A DNA stretch of 56,875 nt. Source: Clostridiales bacterium (GTDB lineage Bacteria > Bacillota > Clostridia > Oscillospirales > Oscillospiraceae). Shown in pieces: positions 52,119 through 56,875 of this stretch (positions within the stretch are counted from its first letter, which is position 1; every line of letters begins with the position of its first letter). Made by a program: the position numbers and the translations under genes. The stretch lies in contig DXYV01000004.1 of the NCBI GenBank assembly GCA_019415645.1, forward strand, positions 1 through 56,875. Direction: 5' to 3'. The notes below the pieces were generated by a model. The model saw nothing but the letters and a program-made list of their open reading frames with translations, made no database searches and was not told the DNA's origin.

Positions 52119-52160
52119 AATCAAAAATGGGCAGTTACTTTGCCTGGTTGTTCAAACAGC

Positions 52161-52273
52161 GTTTCCGCTTCGCTGTTCCATCAGAATGTTTCAGCGAAAC
52201 GCTTCAAAATGGAACATAAAATGAAACGATGAAACGCTTTGAAACGGGAAAACCGGAGGCGGCGGGCGGAAAC
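52161..52273 (+). promoter_or_regulatory. GTTTC/GAAAC repeat cluster (candidate activator sites)
   Basis: GTTTC at 52161 and 52188 and GAAAC at 52196, 52223, 52231, 52241 and 52269 lie 35-150 bp upstream of a sigma-54 promoter. TGTTTC-AGC-GAAACG (52187-52201) is a palindrome, and GAAACGCTT occurs at 52196 and 52231. This is the place expected for enhancer sites of a sigma-54 activator. Confidence 0.6.
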
Positions 52274-52306
52274 ACGCAGATGCCCTTTGCGAAATCTTTG
52301 ACAAAG

Positions 52307-52323
52307 TTGGCATGCGGTTTGCT
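52307..52323 (+). promoter_or_regulatory. Sigma-54 (-24/-12) promoter of the redox operon
   Basis: TTGGCATGCGGTTTGCT matches the RpoN consensus YTGGCACG-N4-TTGCW with one change. GG (52309-52310) and GC (52321-52322) are separated by exactly 10 bp. The predicted start is about 70 bp upstream of the first gene. Confidence 0.75.
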
Positions 52324-52404
52324 GTTATTTAGAGAAGGTTAGAAAAAAGCCTCGCCGAGGCACCGGCGGGGCGCTTCCAGTAATTTGATAGTGAGGTATC
52401 GAAC

Positions 52405-54549
52405 GTGGGAAAAATCAAGCTGTGGGTCGATGGGACCCAAATTGAGGTGGAAGAGAATCAGAGCCTGCTCAACGCGGTTCTCTCTGCCGGGATTTACATT
52501 CCGCATCTCTGTTCACACCCCGACCTGCCCCCGGAGGGCGGCTGCCGGCTGTGCGTGGTGGAGATCGACGGCGACCCCACTCCCGTCACCTCCTGCACCA
52601 CTCTGGTGCGGGACGGCATGAAGGTGGTCACCAAGAGCGAAAACCTGGATAAGCTGCGCCGCACCTCCATGGAGCTGATGCTGGCCGGCCATCCCCATGA
52701 CTGCACCGGCTGCCGCTCCTACGGCAACTGCGAGCTGCAGGCCATGATGCAGTATCTCTCCGTGGTGGCCAACCCGGGCATGCGGGAGATCCACAAGTCC
52801 ACCAGCCGCATCAATACCGTCAACCCCCTGATCGACCGGGAGATGGAGCGCTGCATCGCCTGCGGCCGCTGCGTGCGGGTGTGTGAAGACGTGCGCGGTG
52901 TGGGCATCCTGCATTACAACCGGAAGGGCGACGAGGTCTACATCGGCACTCAGGGCGATCTGCCTCTGGACGCCTCCGACTGCCGCTTCTGCGGCGCCTG
53001 CGTGGAAGTGTGCCCCACCGGCGCGCTCCAGGACCGGGAGGGTGTGTTCAAAAAGGACAAGGGCACCCGGGACCAGTACCTGATTCCCTGCACCTTCGAG
53101 TGCCCGGCACACATCAACGTGCCCAACTATCTGCGGCTGATCAACGCCGGCAAGTGCGACGAGGCCGTGGCTGTTATCCGGGAGAAGGTGCCCTTCCCCC
53201 ACTCCCTGGGCTATGTGTGCACCCATTACTGCGAGAAGGGGTGCAAGCGCTCCGGCCTCAACGGCTCCATTGCCATCCGGGACCTGAAGCGCTATGCGGT
53301 GGAGCATGACACAACCGAGATGTGGAAGAAGAACGCCTGGCACAAGCCGGCCACCGGCAAGAAGGTGGCCGTCATCGGCGCCGGCCCCTGCGGTCTGACC
53401 GCCGCCTATTACCTGGGCAAGAAGGGCCACGACGTGACCGTGTTCGAGCGCAATCCCGTGGCCGGCGGCATGCTGGCCGTGGGGATTCCCTCCTATCGAA
53501 TCCCCCGGGCGGACCTGCAGAAGGAAGTGGACACCATCGTGTCCGAGTCCGGCATCAAGATCGAGTATAACCACGACGTGACCAGCGCGGCCGAGCTGAA
53601 GAAGGACTACGACGCGGTGCTGGTGGCGGTGGGCGCTTCTGCCGGTAAGATCATCCCCACCAAGAACATGGTGGACGAGCAGAACACCACCGCCCTCAAG
53701 TTCCTCAAGGCGGTGGCGCTGGGGCAAATCGACGACTTCCAGCCCCATATCGGCGAGGGGACCCGGGTCCTGGTGTTCGGCGGCGGCAACGTGGCCTTTG
53801 ACGCGGCCCGCACCTCCGTCCGCCTGGGCGCTCAGGTCAGCGTGGTCTGCCTGGAGGCCCGGAACCAGATGCTGGCTGACGCCGAGGAGATCGAGCAGGC
53901 CGAGGAGGAGGGCGTGAAGGTCTACTCCGGCTACACCAACTCCGGCTTCAACGTGGAGAACGGCCGGGCCACCGGCCTGAACGTGGTGGCGGTTTCTTCC
54001 TTCAAGTTCGGCCCCAACGGCCTGGAGGTAGAGATTGTCCCCGGCACCGACGAGGTGGTGCCCTGCGACGTGGTCATCTTCGCCTCGGGCCAGAAGACCG
54101 ACCTGACCGACGCCTTTGGCCTCCAGCTCAACCCGGCGGGCTATCCCGTGGACCCGGCCACCGGCAAGAGCGGCTACAAGACTAGCGTGGAGGGCGTGTT
54201 CACCGCCGGCGACGTGATCACCGGCACCAAGGCGGTCATTGACGCCATCGCCGGCGGCCGCACCGCCGCTGAGACCATCGACGCCTACTTGGGCGGCGAC
54301 GGCAACATTGAGGAGCACCTGGTGGACGTGCCCCCCGCCGACCCCAACATCGGCAAGATCGAAGGCTTCGCTTTCCAAGAGCGCTACACCCCCCACACCC
54401 TGGAGTGCGACAAGCGCAAGAACTCCTTTGACCGGGTGGACGGCGGCATGACGGAGGAAGAGGCCAAGGCGGAGACTGCCCGCTGCCTCAAGTGCCCGCT
54501 GCGCTGCCAGCTGCAGGTGCCCAAGATGTGGACCGCCTATATGAAGTGA
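52405..54549 (+). CDS. NuoG/GltD-like iron-sulfur FAD/NAD(P) oxidoreductase
   Basis: The 714-residue protein starts at GTG (52405). Residues 1-80 are a plant-type [2Fe-2S] ferredoxin domain (CSHPDLPPEGGCRLCVVE, then C at VTSCTT). Next is the NuoG-type HxxxCxxC segment (HPHDCTGCRSYGNCELQ), then two 4Fe-4S motifs (CIACGRCVRVCEDVRG and CRFCGACVEVCPTGAL). From residue 230 it is a GltD/NfnB-like unit: CTFECPAHINVPNYLRLI, the FAD site VAVIGAGPCGLTAAYYLGKKG, the NAD(P) site VLVFGGGNVAFDAAR and the closing VFTAGDVITGTKAVIDAIAGG. The C-terminus adds another Cys cluster (CLKCPLRCQ). It likely passes electrons between NAD(P)H and a partner flavoprotein, soluble in the cytoplasm. Confidence 0.92.
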   Translation: MGKIKLWVDGTQIEVEENQSLLNAVLSAGIYIPHLCSHPDLPPEGGCRLCVVEIDGDPTPVTSCTTLVRDGMKVVTKSENLDKLRRTSMELMLAGHPHDCTGCRSYGNCELQAMMQYLSVVANPGMREIHKSTSRINTVNPLIDREMERCIACGRCVRVCEDVRGVGILHYNRKGDEVYIGTQGDLPLDASDCRFCGACVEVCPTGALQDREGVFKKDKGTRDQYLIPCTFECPAHINVPNYLRLINAGKCDEAVAVIREKVPFPHSLGYVCTHYCEKGCKRSGLNGSIAIRDLKRYAVEHDTTEMWKKNAWHKPATGKKVAVIGAGPCGLTAAYYLGKKGHDVTVFERNPVAGGMLAVGIPSYRIPRADLQKEVDTIVSESGIKIEYNHDVTSAAELKKDYDAVLVAVGASAGKIIPTKNMVDEQNTTALKFLKAVALGQIDDFQPHIGEGTRVLVFGGGNVAFDAARTSVRLGAQVSVVCLEARNQMLADAEEIEQAEEEGVKVYSGYTNSGFNVENGRATGLNVVAVSSFKFGPNGLEVEIVPGTDEVVPCDVVIFASGQKTDLTDAFGLQLNPAGYPVDPATGKSGYKTSVEGVFTAGDVITGTKAVIDAIAGGRTAAETIDAYLGGDGNIEEHLVDVPPADPNIGKIEGFAFQERYTPHTLECDKRKNSFDRVDGGMTEEEAKAETARCLKCPLRCQLQVPKMWTAYMK

Positions 54550-54566
54550 GAGGGGAGAAAACAAGA

Positions 54567-55247
54567 ATGATGTACCGTGTGGAAAATGCTCAGAATCTCC
54601 CCAAGGAGGAGGAGATCCTCCAGAAGCCGGACAACGTCTGCCCCGTACAGTGGGCAGTGGCCGTGTGCAAGCAGGCCCACCAGGACTGCTGCGGCCGCGG
54701 CGTGTTCTGCCGGGACGGCCTGAAGGAGCTGTACCTCATCGCGGAGGAGATCACCAATAACCGCGGCTCCATGGACGACATCGAGCTGCTCCAGAGTCTG
54801 ACCCAGCAGGTGATGCTGGGCGCGGACTGCGACGCCGCCTACGAGGGCGCCCGGCTGATGAAGCTGTCCATCGACACCTATTATGACGACTGGACCGCCC
54901 ATGTCCTGCGCAAGCGCTGCAAATCCGGCCAGTGCACCGCCTTCCCCAAGGCGACCATCCCCGGCCTGGATCTGGGCGGGACCTCCGCCCCGGCCCGCCG
55001 CCGCCGGCCCGCCGCCGCACCCGCGGAGGAGCCCGCCGCGCCGGTCACCCGCCGCCGCCGGAAGAGCGGCGTCGTGGTGGTGGAGGACGACAAGCCCGCC
55101 GCCGTCACATCCGCGCCGACCTTCAACCTGCCTGCGCAGGAGGAGGAAGCCGCGCCCGTCGTCCGGCCCGCTGCCCCTGTGGTGGACCTGCCCCAGGGCG
55201 GACGCCGCCGCCGCAGAGAGAAAAAAGTGGAGATCATCGAGGACTGA
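54567..55247 (+). CDS. NuoF C-terminal-like iron-sulfur protein with Arg/Pro-rich tail
   Basis: The 226-residue protein starts at the ATG at 54567 after GAGGGGAG. Residues 15-125 resemble the 4Fe-4S domain at the end of NuoF/HydB. DCCGRGVFCRDGLKELYLIAE stands in place of CGxCxPCREG, GSMDDIELLQSLTQQVMLGADC gives the following helices and last Cys, and HVLRKRCKSGQC ends it. The remaining 100 residues are disordered, with RRRR-Pro-Ala-Glu blocks such as ARRRRPAAAPAEEP. The flavin and NADH domains of NuoF are absent. It is probably an electron-transfer subunit of the neighbouring NuoG/GltD-like protein. The altered Cys spacing is unusual. Confidence 0.7.
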   Translation: MMYRVENAQNLPKEEEILQKPDNVCPVQWAVAVCKQAHQDCCGRGVFCRDGLKELYLIAEEITNNRGSMDDIELLQSLTQQVMLGADCDAAYEGARLMKLSIDTYYDDWTAHVLRKRCKSGQCTAFPKATIPGLDLGGTSAPARRRRPAAAPAEEPAAPVTRRRRKSGVVVVEDDKPAAVTSAPTFNLPAQEEEAAPVVRPAAPVVDLPQGGRRRRREKKVEIIED

Positions 55248-55303
55248 CCACCTGCCGAACCATAGAATATCCCATTTTTGAATAGAAAAGGAGAAATTTC
55301 AGT

Positions 55304-56860
55304 ATGGCTAAGATCAAGATGGAGGCCGACATCGTCGTTGTCGCCGCCGGTATGTCCGGCCTGTCCGCCGCAGTACAGGCTCAGGAGCTGCTCAACGCCA
55401 CGGGCGGCGGCTCTGTCGTCGCGTTCGAGAAGTCCGGTACCACCGGCGGCGCCGCCAACATGGGCATGGCGCTGTTCGCCGTGGAGTCCAAGCTCCAGAA
55501 GGAGGACATGTACTACTGGACCAAGGACGAGGCGTTTCTGGACTTCATGGAGTACACCCACTGGCGGGCCGACGCCAAGCTGGTGCGCCGCTGGTTCAAT
55601 ATGTCCGCCAGCACCATCGACTGGCTGATGGGCATGGGCACGCAGTTCCAGGGCGTGTATAAGTACTTCAAGGACTCCCACAAGACCCAGCATATCATCA
55701 AGGTGCCCGGCACCAACAAGCCCACCGAGCGCTGCGCCTCCGTCAACATCAAGAACATGACCGACTACGGCGTGGAGCTGGGCGTGGACTTCCAGTTCCA
55801 CACCTCTGTGAAGGAACTCATCATGGGCGACAAGGGCCAGGTCATCGGCGTGCGCGCCGAGCGGGAGGACGGCACCGAGGTGGAGTGCCTGTCCAGCGCG
55901 GTCATCATTGCCACCGGCGGCATCGGCAACAACGTGGAGATGATTGAGAAGTACCTGGGCTTCAAGTGGGGCGTGGATATGTTTACCTTCCGTATCCCCG
56001 GCCTGGACGGCGACGGTATGCAGATGGCCTGGAAGGTGGGCGCCAAGCAGGCCAAGGTCACCATGGAGGTCACCTACAACACCCCCGGCGTCACCGATCT
56101 GTTCAAGACTCTGTCCGAGACCATGCGCCAGCCCAACCTGATGGTCAACCTGGATGGCAAGCGCTTCATGAATGAGTATTTCATGGACAACACCACCTAC
56201 ACCGGCAACTCCCTGCTCCAGCAGAAGAAGAACTGCGGCTTCTCCATCATCGGCTCCGACATTCTGGACTACTACAAGGAGAACGGCCTGGACTATATCA
56301 CCTATCACCACAACATCCGTACCCTGGACAAGTGGGATCACGAGGCCGAGCTGTACCTGTCCGGCCAGCAGTCTGACGTGGAGAACTCCGTGTTCGCCAG
56401 CGACGACAAGGACATCTCCTACGGTGAGAATGTGGAGCGCAACTTCTGGGTGTGCGACTCTCTGGAGGAAGTGGCCGAGGTCACCGGCATCAACTACAAG
56501 AACCTGGTCGCCACGGTGGACCGCTACAACTCCTTCGCCGGCGGCTACGACGAGGACTTCTGCAAGCCCGCCCGCTACCTCAAGGCGGTGGAGGGCCCCA
56601 AGTATTATGTGGCCCGTCACTTCCCCTCCGGCTACGGCTCTCTGGGCGGACTCCAGGTCAACGAGAACATGGAGATTCTGGACAACAAGCTGGACAAGAT
56701 CCCCGGCCTGTACGGCTGCGGCACCGACACCGCCACCGTGTTCGGCGACTCTTACTGCTTCTACAACCCCGGTTCCACCATGTCCTATGCCGTCAATTCC
56801 GGCCGTATCGCGGCCATCGAGGCGGTCAAGTATCTGGACAGCGAGGATTTCGTGGAGTAA
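55304..56860 (+). CDS. Fumarate-reductase/succinate-dehydrogenase-type flavoprotein
   Basis: The 518-residue protein begins with an FAD-binding motif ADIVVVAAGMSGLSAAVQA (first Gly of GxGxxG replaced by Ala) and has EKSGTTGGAANMGMALF, then SAVIIATGGIGNNVEM and the end PGLYGCGTDTATVFGDSYC and PGSTMSYAVNSGRIAAIEA. This is the FRD/SDH-A, KstD and urocanate-reductase fold that adds or removes hydrogens across a C-C double bond. It lacks a signal peptide, an FMN-binding or heme domain and a C-terminal SDH domain, so it is a soluble enzyme. Electrons could come from the two upstream iron-sulfur proteins. Good GGAGAAATTTCAGT-spaced start. Substrate unknown. Confidence 0.9.
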   Translation: MAKIKMEADIVVVAAGMSGLSAAVQAQELLNATGGGSVVAFEKSGTTGGAANMGMALFAVESKLQKEDMYYWTKDEAFLDFMEYTHWRADAKLVRRWFNMSASTIDWLMGMGTQFQGVYKYFKDSHKTQHIIKVPGTNKPTERCASVNIKNMTDYGVELGVDFQFHTSVKELIMGDKGQVIGVRAEREDGTEVECLSSAVIIATGGIGNNVEMIEKYLGFKWGVDMFTFRIPGLDGDGMQMAWKVGAKQAKVTMEVTYNTPGVTDLFKTLSETMRQPNLMVNLDGKRFMNEYFMDNTTYTGNSLLQQKKNCGFSIIGSDILDYYKENGLDYITYHHNIRTLDKWDHEAELYLSGQQSDVENSVFASDDKDISYGENVERNFWVCDSLEEVAEVTGINYKNLVATVDRYNSFAGGYDEDFCKPARYLKAVEGPKYYVARHFPSGYGSLGGLQVNENMEILDNKLDKIPGLYGCGTDTATVFGDSYCFYNPGSTMSYAVNSGRIAAIEAVKYLDSEDFVE

Positions 56861-56875
56861 GAGGATTCTTCGATC

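Noticed and set aside
52223..52245. CcpA cre site within the GAAAC repeats
   Set aside because: TGAAACGCTTTGAAA resembles a cre box only partly; the regular GAAAC repetition and the sigma-54 promoter explain it better.
52513..54564. 683-codon frame opposite the NuoG/GltD-like gene
   Set aside because: Antisense shadow produced by high third-position GC.

Overview
The window looks like chromosomal DNA of a high-GC gut Clostridia, most likely Oscillospiraceae (Flavonifractor/Pseudoflavonifractor-like). This is inferred from the Firmicutes gene repertoire (T-box-controlled alaS, CmpB-type membrane protein, SLH proteins, cytidylate kinase-like protein), strong AGGAGG ribosome binding sites, and a CTn4-like conjugative element typical of this group. 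No species marker is present.

Region 1 (1-4.1 kb, minus strand) is a small-molecule tailoring operon: a TetR regulator, two SAM methyltransferases, an alpha/beta hydrolase broken by a 14-bp tandem duplication, a third methyltransferase and an ATC-hydrolase-like protein that runs off the left edge. A sigma-A promoter with a 9-bp inverted-repeat operator precedes tetR. Two GTTAG-N6-CTAAC boxes precede the first methyltransferase.

Region 2 (4.4-5.65 kb) is debris of older mobile elements: the 3' part of a relaxase, the last 40 codons of a rhuM gene, and tnpV.

Region 3 (5.8-33.9 kb, almost all minus strand) is the backbone of an integrative conjugative element of the C. difficile CTn4 type. Read in the direction of transcription it holds: ParA/ParB; a coupled set of small proteins including a 29-residue membrane peptide; a signal-peptide/TM protein and a sortase; an SLH protein; a 1733-residue SpaA/Cna-B adhesin; a VirB2-like pilin; VirB6; a C39 peptidase; an XRE protein; PrgI; VirB4; two unrecognised proteins around a repeat-rich spacer; VirD4; a divergent Phd/RelE toxin-antitoxin pair; a RepA-type replication initiator that is frameshifted; a DUF5697-like protein; and an S1-domain protein. 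No integrase and no intact relaxase is visible, so the element is either incomplete or has its recombination module elsewhere.

Region 4 (34.2-48.5 kb) is ordinary chromosome: an SLH surface protein, cytidylate kinase-like protein, CmpB-type membrane protein, a LysR regulator, a secreted His/Cys-rich protein, a divergent thymidylate-synthase-like protein, tRNA-Leu(CAG), T-box plus alaS, hinT, and a thyA-folA-NUDIX-methyltransferase operon. The 3' ends of both alaS and hinT are duplicated just downstream of the intact genes.

Region 5 (48.5 kb to the end, plus strand) is the most intriguing metabolic locus: an OFA-like MFS transporter, an aldehyde dehydrogenase, a NuoG/GltD-like iron-sulfur flavoprotein, a protein resembling the NuoF C-terminal cluster domain, and a fumarate-reductase-type flavoprotein. 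A near-consensus sigma-54 (-24/-12) promoter with upstream GAAAC/GTTTC repeats precedes the last three genes. Rex-like TTGTGAA motifs precede the aldehyde dehydrogenase gene. I read this as a candidate uncharacterised anaerobic pathway: substrate import, aldehyde oxidation to NAD(P)H, and electron delivery to a soluble flavoprotein reductase.
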